From Nereocystis luetkeana (taxonomy: Eukaryota; Sar; Phaeophyceae; Laminariales; Laminariaceae): a DNA stretch of 64,000 nt. Shown here in pieces: positions 1-10,479 of this stretch (positions within the stretch are counted from its first letter, which is position 1; the number at the start of each line of letters is the position of its first letter). A model generated the notes under the pieces. It saw nothing but the letters and a program-made list of their open reading frames with translations, did no database searches and was not told the origin of the DNA. The position numbers were made by a program, and so were the translations under genes. The DNA lies in NCBI GenBank assembly GCA_031213475.1, contig JARUPZ010000036.1:2728001-2792000 (forward strand), read 5' to 3'.

Positions 1-1418
1 CTAGGGTGTCAATACTCTGTAATGCACTAGAGCTAACGCACAATGGCACCTAGAACAATCACCAGAAGAATTACTACCACCAGCTTCCGGAAGAGCGGAG
101 GCGGGACGAGGAACACGGACAGGCACAGAGCGTATTGCGAGAGGAAGGCAGAAGTTGGGAGTTAGTCAGCAAGATAAACCTTGAGAAATTGAAGCCAACC
201 GTACCCACCTGTACACCCTGGTAGAGTAGCGGGCGTGAGTCAAAGCCAAGATCAACATTTGACAGGTCAGCCTAAACCCGATGGCACATGTAACACACCC
301 GGGCTGCGCGTGTATATTCCAATATCTTGATATATATGTATAATTTCCATCGCGACATCTATCTCCAGTTCAAACAGGAACGTTCGTGTCACATCTCATT
401 CGACGACCGCGTTTCAATGCATGCACAGCGCATCAAGTCAAACGTCGATCTCTGATAAAAGAAATCACGATAAACCTCAGCGAACGGACATGTACGTATT
501 TCTTCGCCTGTCATATCCGATCCATATATACATATACACAGGTTAATCAATATCAGGTACTAAGTATATACCTACGTGAATGGCACACATCGCACGCACG
601 AAAGTAACAGATGGAAGAGCAAACACGATCCAATAATTGACAAACCCGTTGTGAGTGCCAAGTATTTAGGAGCACAGACAGAACCAGCGCGGACAGACCC
701 GCTCGCGCTTTGACCCACACGCAATATATATACCGTATACCGGGAGAACAGCCCACAATTTTGACTTGCCTATACGTTGACGAGAGTTGAAAATAACTGC
801 ATCAACTCGAACACGACTCGTGTACTCTTAATATGCGATAGCACGCTGTGAATCTCTCTGACGCTCAGAAAACAAGCATGGCGATATCAAGTTTGGCCTG
901 TATGTTTTCTTGTTGTGTCAATTGGGAAACGGCTGGCAGAGAAGCGTATGAGAGATACTGCTGATTAACGGAAGGATACTCGGCTTATATGGGGGCAGCA
1001 TATACGGATACTCGGCTTATATGCGAACAACATTTTGCTGGGAACCGGAAGGCCACAATATCGTGTTATTAGGCAGAATCCAGTAGGGGTCTCATGGGAT
1101 GTGACTGGATGTCATGGCACGCCGCGAGGTCCAACCCGGCATTTTCCTGGATGCCACGAGATGCCACCTGCCGTGACACGATCACCCGCGGGGTTTCGTT
1201 GCAGTCGGCGATAGATCTCGTGCCATCCCACGAGATCCCTCGGGATGCCATTGGAGTGCCCATGGGAACCCACCCGAGACCTCAGCGACGCCCTATACAT
1301 ACCAGTAGTATAGCTATAGGACGGTTTAGTTACGCTAGCAGCATTCATGCTCAACACGTCGTTATCTCTGCTAGCTGTACTTCGGCGTCGTACTCAAAAG
1401 TCTTGTTCGTTGTTGCCC
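1..1418. other. No gene seen; short direct repeat and GGGATG-type inverted segments
   Basis: I see no frame with family motifs or splice-consistent coding here. An 18-base sequence (GGATACTCGGCTTATATG) occurs twice, at 974-991 and 1006-1023. The part from 1085 to 1265 is rich in short complementary pieces (CATGGGAT, ATCCCACGAG, CTCGGGATG) that keep overlapping frames open on both strands, so those frames are not evidence of a gene. Confidence 0.5.
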
Positions 1419-1516
1419 TTAACCCCTTTGGAACCGTAGTCACGTTTTGGGGGCGAACTACTAAGAATTTGAGTGGTGTGTCCCCACAGTGGGAAGTGCG
1501 GTGCTAAATGGGTTAA
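1419..1516. mobile_element. TTAA-flanked MITE, family 2 (diverged copy)
   Basis: About 98 bases starting TTAACCCCTTTGGAACC and ending AATGGGTTAA. The ends are imperfect inverted repeats and TTAA is the flanking target. The same pattern recurs at 2780, 9967, 10383 and 17270. TTAA targets with CCYTT-type termini are typical of piggyBac-superfamily elements. It has no coding capacity. Confidence 0.7.
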
Positions 1517-2155
1517 GCTAATGTCACTGCTGTAGTACTTTGGCATCCTACTGGCCATACGTTCCGGCAGGTTTAGTGCGTCGTAACTAGCTCATTCTTA
1601 TCGGAGAGCGTTTTTTCCAAGATTTCCAAAGTTTGGAAATAGTTGGAGATATGTATCGATATACGGAGGCGTTCTGTCACTATTTATTCGTGAAATTCTC
1701 CAGAAGCAAAAATATCAAGTTCGTTAACATTCCAATATTTGGAAAAAAAAACCAGGAAAATATGGAAGATTGAAAAATTGCGCGAAGAATAATATATATA
1801 TATGTCGAAAATTTGGAAAAAAAGCTCTCCGATAAGAATGATTCGACACTATACGCTTACCGACCAGGCCTCTGCTGCTGCTGTTCCACCGTCTTCCACG
1901 GACTCGATGCCGATCATACATGTTTGTGTCAACTTGAACGTAAGGAAATAGCTCTTGCGTCACCAAAATACAGGCGTGCGTGTAACTGCACCGTCGGCTG
2001 TGGATACATATTGATCCTGCCTCAAAATCAGACTGAATGCTAAAGAATTGTCCCAAAAAACGTATACGGGCTCGCAACAGTAAGGAGAAACGATGTATAT
2101 TGACAACCATACATACATACATACGTGTTGGTGGTACAGCAGTACAAAATCAGTT
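1517..2155. other. AT-rich non-coding interval
   Basis: Low-complexity AT-rich sequence with short near-repeats of TTTGGAAA and ATTTTCC around 1615-1820. I found no coding signal. Confidence 0.4.
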
Positions 2156-2273
2156 ATTACGGGGGGCCATATTAAATAGGACCTACGGTGCACACAAAAA
2201 TCTATACCTGGTATATATATGTACGTTTTTTTACAAACAATACTTGGTTCTATTTACTACGGCCCCCCGCAAT
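2156..2273. mobile_element. MITE family 1 (ATTACGGGGGACC ends)
   Basis: The left end reads ATTACGGGGGGCCATATTAA and the right end ACTACGGCCCCCCGCAAT, an imperfect terminal inverted repeat. The central part is the family's TACACACAAAAACCTATA stretch. It matches the copies at 9752, 18415, 40167, 54946, 55056 and 63318. Non-autonomous, with no ORF. Confidence 0.8.
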
Positions 2274-2779
2274 AAATAGGAGTATTGTACAGTTAGTTCT
2301 CGAACATGGGTGCTGATTATATATGTGTTTTCGCCACCCGGTCCAATGCCTTATATATAGGCACGCTCAAAATGTATTTCTTAGACAGACGTTTTTTCTC
2401 TGCATTGGCTTTTTTTACCAACAGCGTCATCTTGTAAACGGGGCATTTATTTCCGATGTCGAGGGAATTTTGGCGGCTGGGCACCGGATATTTTCCGGTT
2501 GACTAAATACAAAACAACAAAAAAGTTGATCAGATTCGATTCTGCACTGACTGCGGGACGAGTCCAGGGTGTGGGGGAGGGTTGGGTGTTGTACAGAGTG
2601 CTGTACTCGGCGTTTCTTATTTTATTCGGCGTTTGTTTCCGAGCACAGCTTGTTCGTTTCTTTTCTCGTGGGGGTGTCGATCGCCACTCACTACTACTGT
2701 CTCTTTGGCTTCAATTTCTTGAATCTTGTCGATCATTTCAAGATGCACATTTATTTAACCGTGAATTCCTCATACTTCG

Positions 2780-2880
2780 TTAACCCTTTTAGAACCGCAC
2801 TCCCATATGTGGGGACAAAACACTCCAAACATAAGTAGTTTGTCCCCAAAAAAACGGGACTGGGGTCCTGAAAGGGTTAA
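2780..2880. mobile_element. TTAA-flanked MITE, family 2
   Basis: About 100 bases, starting TTAACCCTTTTAGAACCGC and ending TCCTGAAAGGGTTAA. Perfect TTAA at both ends and clear inverted termini. The interior carries the GGGGACAAA / TTTGTCCCC pair seen in the other copies, so the whole element can fold on itself. Confidence 0.8.
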
Positions 2881-3839
2881 AAGGCCGAACCTCGATTTCC
2901 CGACAGCGGGCCTTACCTGTACAATTTTGTTCGCGTTGTACTTCGGTCTGACTGTGTTGTTTTCTTTCGTTCGCTGTCTCACTCTGTTCAAAAGTGGGGA
3001 TCTCATTTATTCTGCTTGCTTAGTATTATCCGCCACATCTTTCACTCTGTTCAAATTTCGTGATACCAGGTACCAGTAGTGTTTATTTGGTCCTTTGCTT
3101 GTATCGTGTTATCGGGTGCACCTACTTCGGGGGCATCGGGGGGGCCCGACACTTTTTTTTGCACTTTTTTTCTGATTTATTTGCAACACTATTAATACCT
3201 CCTCTTCCTAGACATACCATGTACTGTTTTTCTCGGGCTGCACGGACTCTAATCGTTTCCCACAACCAATCAACACCAATTCATGCGGCAAATAATCTTC
3301 CATTCCGTTCGTTCCAATGCATGCTGGGGGGGGGGGGGTTAAGACACACCCTGATGTGTCGTAGTGTTTTGACAACTTTTCTTGGATCTCTCTACGAACA
3401 GGATTGAAGAATCGGCGCGGACACTGGTTGACAACTTGTGCTCGATGCCGATGGGAAAAAAACAACAGAATACCGTGATATATATATCCGACCCGAAACA
3501 CATGTAGTACTGTTTCGGTGCTTGGAATTTGTCAAGAAAATATTGGAAAACGCGTTTGGTTGTTTTTCTTGACAACGAAAGACGGAAAAAACATTTACCA
3601 GTAATAGAAAGTGCGTGAAACTTCGATAGCCATTTTTTCACGATCTCCAAACTGCCTTGAGACCTGTGCACGATGATACTGCTGTTACATGGTACTTCGT
3701 ACCAGGTATAGGTTTATACCTGGTAGATGGTATACAACAGCCGGTGCGTACGCGTGGGGTGCGCGACTAACCCCACGCGTATCTCAAGAGAGTAGCCCAG
3801 GAGAGGCTCAGCCCCACGACGTGAAGTTTCTGTGCACTA
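2881..3839. other. Non-coding interval with repeat fragments and a G tract
   Basis: No supportable gene. It contains an 11-base G run near 3325. A fragment at about 3400-3460 (GGATTGAAGAATCGGC... GATGCCGATGGG) matches the inverted-repeat family at 8586-9095 and 51838-52020. It also has several TACCAGGTA/TACCTGGTA palindromes (3065-3730). Confidence 0.4.
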
Positions 3840-4005
3840 CTTTGTCGAGCTCCCTACTTCCTCAGGAACTCACATCCCGGGCCACATATCAGGCACTCTC
3901 CTCTCTTCGTTCCCCACTACCGTGCGTACCTTCGTTGTGATCGCGAGAAATGTTCGGCATGATTTCCTTTTAAACTTTTTTCCCCTCGCGTCCACTTATG
4001 TTACG
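3840..4005 (-). mobile_element. SINE fragment (body only)
   Basis: Shares the SINE-body block (a GTACGTGCCTTC-like stretch followed by TCGCGAGAA, here diverged to GTGCGTACCTTCGTTGTGATCGCGAGAA) and the upstream CACATATCAGGCACTCTCC pattern with copies at 15300, 16315, 43335 and 53235. The tRNA-like head is missing. The sequence runs directly into the LINE, so the LINE may have truncated it. Confidence 0.5.
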
Positions 4006-4009
4006 TACC

Positions 4010-7000
4010 TACCTGCTTCGGCCTGCCCCGTCCCTGGGGTGGGCCGAGGAAGTCCGCCAGGACCTGCAGCGGTCTAGCGACAGTCACACGAACATCGAGC
4101 TTCGGACTACGTAGGTAGGGAACCTTGCGCGGTCCGGCTGGTGGCCTGCTCGCTTTAAGGACCGCGTGGGGTGGTGGTGATGTTTTTTCTTCTTAACCCC
4201 GACGCCGAGGAGTTCATCCCTCAGGCGGGACGGGTACATCACCACAGCAGAGAGCGCTACGTGGGCAGCAGGTGGTGTGGAGAGGCTGGCCACAGCGTGG
4301 GTATGCATGCACGACAGGAAGGATGGGATTGTCGGCGTGGGTTGGGACGGCTGCACCCAGCCAACGGAAACCAAGGCGCGTACCGGGCTACGAAACGGAG
4401 AGCCACCTTCGCCATAGTAGAGAAAAAAAAGAAACAAAAAAAGACAAAAAGAAGGCGGGGACGAGCCTCACGTCGGCTGGCAAAGAAAGCAGCACGCGAG
4501 GCTCGTAAGAGACAGAAGGAGGCACTTGTGACGGTAGCGACCTACAATGTGCGCACCCTGGCTGTAAAGGGGAAGAACGGGTACGGACATGACGAGCGTG
4601 TACTGGCGAAGGGACGGCAACTCGGCTGTGACTTCATTGGCCTGCAAGAAACTCGGAGGTCCGGCAGCACGACGTTCCGTGCGGCAGGGTGTCGTGTTTT
4701 CTGTTCAGGACAGGAAACAACAGCCACTAGGCAAGGGCTGTACGGAGTAGGCCTAGCTGTCAAGGAATCGTTGTGCAGTAAGTCTGTGTATACTCATCAG
4801 TTCGTTGACGAGCGGCTAATGTCTATGCGCTTTGAGCTGGCTGGCAAATGCGAGGCAGTCAATTTCGTCGTTGCGTATGCTCCAACTGATTGTACCAAGG
4901 ACGCCGAACTGAAACGTATTTTCTGGCAGAAGCTGGAGTACTTGGTGGAAAAAATCCCGACGAAAGAGTGTCTGTTTGTACTGATGGATGCCAACGCGCG
5001 AACTGGACAGAGGAAGGAAGGGTGCGGTGATGATGAAAGCACAGTGCTGGGAGCGTATGGACGCGATGTTCGTAACGATAATGGCAGACGGCTCCTGTCG
5101 TTCGCCACCAATTGCAAGTTAGCTCTCACCAACACGTTTTTCAGCACGCGCAAGGGTGGGATATCGCATACTCACAACGGCACCGGCCCGAATGACCGTA
5201 AGCGGATTGATTACATCCTAACCCGTCAAGTCCATCGACCTAGAGTACAAGACGCGAAAGTCGTCCCACAGCCTCCTGCCCCAGCTAAGGCTGACTCAGA
5301 CCACAACATCTTGTATATCAAAGTCCGACTCGGTGGTCATTTTGCGCCCAACAGACAAATACGTAGACCGACGAAACGTCGAGAGTTCGACAGGCAGCTT
5401 TTTATGTCCGATGGAAAGTGTCGTGAACGAGTAGTCTCCAGGGTCATCTCCACTCTCAACCAGCCTATCCAGCCCCGTAATACGTCTGGTATGGTTGAGA
5501 TTTTCACTACGGCTGTTGTTGATGCGGTCGAAAAAGAGTTACCACCCCCTGCACGTCGCCACCGCAGACATGGATGGTGTGAGTCTGCCGAAACCTTGGC
5601 CGCATTCATGCCAGCATGGACAGCGAGGGAGGATGCACGACAATTCTTGCGTGCCCACCCCCGGGACAGAACCGCGTGGAAGACCCTGAGATCTGCGTGT
5701 GCGAACCTGCAGAAGGTGATTGCCGCAGGACTGCATGCGTACTTCGAAGCGTACCTTGCCGAAACCGAACGACTCCTAGCGAACAACGACCAAAGAGGCT
5801 TTTACAAGCACCTTAAGAGTACGGTAAAATTGGAAGGGAATAAAGCGAGGAGCGAACAGTTCATTAGGGACGAGGATGGCACGATCCTACGGGATAAGGT
5901 GCGAATTCGTGAACGATGGGCGGGGTTTACCCCAAACTCTTGAACACGAAGTCGCTGAAACTCGATCCCACGATCATCGACCTCTTGCCACCGCGACCGC
6001 CTAAACTGTCGCTTGAAGATGAACCATCCATAGACGAGATGACAGAAGCACTTAAGGGGATGTCGAATTAGAAAGCTGTCGGGCCAGATGGTCTCCCGGT
6101 CGAACTCCTAAAAATCGACCACCCGGCATTCGCCCAGCGTTCACAACATCCTTGTCAATGTTTGGTTAACAGGAGAAGTCCCTCAGCAATGGAAAGATGC
6201 GATCATCAAGGTCCTTCACAAAAAGAAGGATCGAACTGACTGCAACAACTATAGAGGGATTTCGCTTGTTGCCCACGCAGGCAAAGTGTTGTTGAAAACC
6301 GTCGCGTCCCGCCTCAGCAACTACTGCGAGACCGAGGAACTACTTCCCGAGGAACAGTGCGGCTTCCGCCCCGCACGATCAACGATTGATATGTTGTTCG
6401 TCGTGCGCCGGCTGCAAGAGCTCGGACGACAGAGGAAAACCCCCTTATACGTGTGCTTCATCGATCTGCAGAAAGCGTACGACTCTGTCGACCGAGAGCT
6501 GTTATGGAAGGTACTCACACGCTTTGGCGTACCAACGAACATGCTGAGAATTATCCGTAATTTCCACGATGGCATGCGGGCTCGCGTGCGTACTGATGAC
6601 GGCGAGCTCTCGGAATGGTTTGATGTCACGCAGGGGCTGCGGCAAGGCTGTGTACTATCACCGTTACTGTTCAACGTGTTCTTCGCTGCTGCGTTACACG
6701 TCGTACTAGTACGCTTCAGCCAAGACGAAGCCATTGTAAGGGATTTGGTCCCACTCTGTGAAGCTGGAGTAGTTCGAACAGGGAAGGAGGAGCCATTGGC
6801 GTGCGTGCGAAGGTCTGTATGGGGCATGTTGTACGCCGACGATGCAGGAGTTGTCTCGACGTCGGCTGAAGGGCTCGCAAAAGTGATGACAGTCATCGTG
6901 ACTGTCTTCGAAGCAGCAGGCCTCACGGTGTCGGAAAAGAAGACTGAGACAATGGTCCTACAAACACCAGACCGGACAACCCTCGCACCACCGCTCGTCA

Positions 7001-7990
7001 TCGAAGCGGCAGGTCAGAGGTATAAGCAGACGACCCAGTTATTATACCTAGGCGGCGTTATCCACGAAAACGCTGCGCTCTCGCTCGAAATCGACCGACG
7101 GATCCGCCTCATGCGAGCATGCCTCAAACGGTTCGGCCCGGAGTTGTATGATAGGACGACCGCCCCCCTTAGCCTTAAAGTCCGAATGCTGAAGGCCGAG
7201 GTGATTGAGACCCTGCTGTGGGGGTGTGTGACGTGGACCCTCAGAGCGGAACACTTTGCCAAGCTTCGAACGGCTCACCACCAAGTCCTGCTGCGAGTTA
7301 TTGGCTTCCAGCGCCGACTTCATACTGATCATGCCACCCTCTCGTACGCGAAGGCCCTCAAGATGACACGTTGCGAGAGCATCGAAACGACCATTCGTAA
7401 ACGGCGGCTCTTCTTTGCGGGGGGCGTGGCACGGCAAAGCAGGGAGCGATTACCCAGTCGGGTAATGTTCGGGACGATAGCTGGTGTGGAGAACCCGAGA
7501 CCAGGCGGACAGTGTAAGACTTGGCATAGATGCATAGTCGAAGACCTTAGGGAGTTCCGACCCACCGAAGGGTCAACGGAAGTTGCCCCCTTGGTGTTTG
7601 GAGTTGAGACCGCGTTGTGGTCCACTGCAGCCAAAAAGGCGGGGAAGTGGTACCGGGGGATCCTTGAAGCAGCCGAACGGTTCATGGTGAGGTGGCACGA
7701 GGCTGAGGCTGAGATGAGTAGGCAGCGCCGCGCATCCGCCGTGGATGGTGCCCAAGGGAACGGGGGGGGAGGGGGCTACAGGAGAAGTGGCAGAAAGCCC
7801 GACCGAGGGGATGCGGAGAGGGGGGGGAACAGGAGGGGTAGAAGGGAAACGGCGGTAGACGAAAGTAGGAAGGAGATGGCAGACAGGGTAGCAAGGCACC
7901 AAGTCGAGTAGAAAGTAGGACATAACCATACTACTAGTGCTACCAACCGGTGCAGCTGGTTCGAACGTGGTCTTCCCTTGTCTTCTCTTC
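4010..7990 (+). mobile_element. LINE (non-LTR retrotransposon) with APE endonuclease and RT
   Basis: A nearly full-length but inactivated non-LTR element. It has a GC-rich 5' part (about 4010-4170), one long endonuclease-RT reading frame broken by frameshifts, and a pyrimidine-rich 3' end after 7911. A 5'-truncated second copy of the same 3' end lies at 8165-8300. No separate gag-like first ORF is visible. I do not assign a clade; the single EN-RT frame with a long C-terminal extension resembles RTE/Jockey-like groups, but only a tree can settle this. Confidence 0.85.
4171..7911 (+). pseudogene. LINE EN-RT polyprotein, disrupted
   Basis: The frame opens at 4171 and is open to a stop at 5941. 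A Lys/Arg-rich region around residues 85-115 precedes an exo/endonuclease/phosphatase domain: TYNVRTL near residue 125, QETR near 159-162, MDANARTG, DYILTR and SDHN (His near residue 378) are its catalytic landmarks. Coding then shifts frame near 5925, meets an in-frame TAG at 6069-6071 and shifts back near 6137. The RT follows in the original frame: LHKKKD and NNYRGISL (6220-6264), [25 protein letters not shown], and the YADD box at 6832-6843. A C-terminal extension ([18 protein letters not shown]) runs to a stop at 7909. Three lesions make it a pseudogene. The exact sites are inferred from continuity of family motifs. Confidence 0.85.
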
Positions 7991-8164
7991 TTGTTTTTGT
8001 TTTTTTTTCTTTCTTGCGCTGACTCTCCGTGATTTTCATATTATTTTTTCTCTTCCTCTTCCTTTTCTGATTGATAAGCCGTGCTGAAGGAGCCGTGTGG
8101 CGTGGTTGGAAGACGAACCTGCTCTGCTCGGCTCGTATTGTCTGACGCCAAGGGGCTGGGCATA

Positions 8165-8300
8165 GTTGACGAACGCAGGGCGGAGACGGCAGTCTGGGTA
8201 GCAAGGTACCAGGCGGATTAGCAGGGAGAACCTGGCTATACTACTCGTACCACAAGCTGCTGCCGCCACCTGGAAGGTGCTTTGGGCTTTGGTCTGCCTG
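8165..8300 (+). mobile_element. Second LINE 3' end (5'-truncated copy)
   Basis: GGGTAGCAAGGTACCAGGCGG through CTATACTACTCGTACCACAAGC repeats, with divergence, the block at about 7885-7960 that ends the LINE (GGGTAGCAAGGCACCAAGTCG ... CATACTACTAGTGCTACCAA). Read as a dead-on-arrival copy of the same family inserted beside, or tandem to, the longer one. Confidence 0.6.
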
Positions 8301-8585
8301 TTATTTCCCCTTTGTTATTTTTCCTTGTTACTTTTTTCCTTGGTTCTTTGTCTTACTACTCTGTTTATAAGCAGTGGTGTTTTTTTCTTATTTTGTTTTA
8401 CTTTTCTTTCTTTTCTCCAGCTCGTTCTTTTTCAAGTGTTGGCCACCTCGCCTGCGGGGGGGGGGGCACGACAGATTGTTTCTCTTAGATTTTGCTTTAT
8501 TTTTTCTTCTTTTTCTCTTCCATTTGTCTACCTTGTTTTTGTTTTCTCTTTGATTGTTTCTTTTCGTTTCACTATTTCATAGATT
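8301..8585. other. Pyrimidine-rich tail sequence
   Basis: Long T/C-rich stretch with a 10-base G run near 8457. It resembles the T-rich sequence that follows the first LINE copy (7980-8060). No coding signal. Confidence 0.4.
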
Positions 8586-9095
8586 GCGTATGTCGTGCCT
8601 GTCGTATATAGTATGATGACATGGCTTTGCATTGCCCACTGCAGTGCACACTGCACACGTGGCAACGTAGTATCTCTGTGGCGTAGCTTTGTGACCACAG
8701 AACTTGTATCTCTTCTAGGATTGAAGAAACGGCACGGACACTGGTTGTGCTGGATGTCGACGGGTAGAAAGAACGGTTTAATGTGAAGAACACAGACACA
8801 CACACCTGCCTTGGAAAGTTGTTCATGCTACCTATATACCCTGGTAGGTAATAGTTTTTTTACGAGAACTGGTCGTGGTCTTGTTTATCATAGAGTGTGT
8901 GTGTTTATCATGTTTGCCTGTCGACATCCAGAGCACAACTATTTAAAGAGTGCCCGTGCCTGTGTTCTCCAATCCTAAAGAGAAACAAGCAATATTGTCG
9001 TCACTAAACTACACCACGGAGATACTGCATTATTTTGCAGTAAGCAGACTATACAACGCATTGCCATAATACTGGATATGACAGGCACGGCATAC
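8586..9095. mobile_element. Long inverted-repeat element, about 180-bp arms
   Basis: The left arm (8586-8765; TGTCGTGCCTGTC ... GGATTGAAGAAACGGCACGG ... GGATGTCGACGGG) is repeated inverted at 8923-9095 (GTCGACATCC ... CCAATCCTAAAGAG ... GACAGGCACGGCATAC), with about 155 bases between. A single arm recurs at 51838-52020 and decayed pieces at 3400-3460 and 18230-18390, so this is a dispersed foldback family. No ORF with known motifs. Confidence 0.65.
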
Positions 9096-9751
9096 ACATT
9101 CTATAAACAAGAGATATTAGTAATTTAACGAAAAAACCCAGAAAGCTAAAAAAAAATCAGAGAGGATAAAGAAATAGGAAAGGAGTGCGCAGTGCTTGCT
9201 ACGGTTCTTACTGATGCGTTTGTTTCGATCTTTCATCTGGAATCTGGACCGGAACCAACAAATGCATAACAAACCCCTTAGATACATACCTGTGTATACA
9301 TTCACACGTAGTTTCGTACCATAATATATATACCATGCGGGATATGGTATGATATCGGTAACTGCGACATGTCATGCGATATTACAATTTACGATAGGAA
9401 GAAAATACATCGCGGGAACATTCTCGATATCGATATTGATATACCCCGAAAATATCGCATGATAGATCGAAATTTCCAGGTACGACACCGATCTCTACCA
9501 GAAAACCACATTCTGGAAAGGATACTAAAAGGTGTATGCCAGGGGATTGTTACCCCTTTTCATGTCCGGTCTAGACTGTTTTTTTGTACGAGCGTTTGGG
9601 GTAATTTTTGTCTGGGGAAAAGGCTATTATTTGGAATGTTTACCAAATTTCCCGCAGTACGAGCATGGGAAATGAAGAAAAAACATGAAAAAGCACGAGC
9701 GCCATAAAAAAAGGACGCGTTTCAACATAAAAACTTGGGCGATGATCGTCT
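9096..9751. other. AT-rich non-coding interval
   Basis: Contains a dense run of GATATCG-type words near 9350-9450. One frame of about 112 codons (9369-9707) has no family features and I do not call it. Confidence 0.35.
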
Positions 9752-9963
9752 ATTACGGGGGACCATAGTTAATAGGACCTACATAGTATACAGAAAAACC
9801 AATATATTTGACCCTTTTTGCGATTACGGGGGACCATAGTGAACAGGACCTATGGTACACATAAAAACCTATATGTTCAACCATTTTTACTAACATTATT
9901 TGGTCCTGTTAACTATGGCCCCCCGTAAAACAATATTTGGTCCTATTAACTATGGCCCCCGTA
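9752..9963. mobile_element. MITE family 1, outer copy interrupted by a second copy
   Basis: The outer copy starts ATTACGGGGGACCATAGTTA at 9752 and ends TTAACTATGGCCCCCGTA at 9963. Its middle is interrupted by a complete second copy (9823-9928). The outer halves, 9752-9822 and 9929-9963, together make one ordinary family member. Confidence 0.8.
9823..9928. mobile_element. MITE family 1, inner nested copy
   Basis: ATTACGGGGGACCATAGTGA to TTAACTATGGCCCCCCGTAA, about 106 bases, lying inside another member of the same family. Both ends are intact, so it is younger than the copy it interrupts. Confidence 0.8.
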
Positions 9964-9966
9964 CTA

Positions 9967-10073
9967 TTAACCCTTTTAGGACTGCAGTCTCGTTTTGGGG
10001 ACAATTTGGGACAAAATACTTGGAATTTGGCTGTTGTGTCCCCATAACGGGACTGGAGTTCTAAAAGGGTTAA
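9967..10073. mobile_element. TTAA-flanked MITE, family 2 (best copy)
   Basis: TTAACCCTTTTAGGACTGCA at the left and CTGGAGTTCTAAAAGGGTTAA at the right, with perfect TTAA at each end. Inner palindromic pairs GGGGACAAT / TGTGTCCCC are present. It begins three bases after the nested family-1 MITE. Confidence 0.85.
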
Positions 10074-10382
10074 CGCGTGTCGGTACAATCCCTCGGCATA
10101 CACATTTCAATATCGTGTCTATGAGGTTGTTTTTGGAGTGTACGTACGTATATCGTTGGGTATTCTTGTCTGGGAAAATGGTACCAGGTACTGGTACTTT
10201 TTTTATGTTTTTACCGAAACCATACCGAACGGCAAAAAACACACACACAAGATGAAAGTTTTTGTTGTTGTTATTTCTACTCTCTGGCATTGTTGGAAAC
10301 ATAAGGCGGGCGAAATTGTTGATGTGGTTCTTTCATGATGACAATCGCCAGAACCTTCGGACTATCAGGAAGCTGTCCAAAG

Positions 10383-10479
10383 GCAACCCTTTCAAGAACC
10401 CAGTCCCGGTTTGGGGACAAATCACTTGGAATTAGACTGGTTTGCCCCCAATTCGGGACTGCGGTACTTACGGGGTTAA
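10383..10479. mobile_element. TTAA-type MITE, family 2, eroded left end
   Basis: CAACCCTTTCAAGAACCCAG ... GGTACTTACGGGGTTAA. The right TTAA is intact and the left is CAA. The interior TTGGGGACAAATCACTTGGAATTAGA matches the copies at 9967 and 17270. Confidence 0.75.

Noticed and set aside
1094..1507. 137-codon plus-strand ORF
   Set aside because: It overlaps a TTAA MITE and palindromic GGGATG sequence; open on both strands without motifs.
6321..7001. 226-codon minus-strand ORF
   Set aside because: Antisense shadow of the LINE reverse transcriptase.
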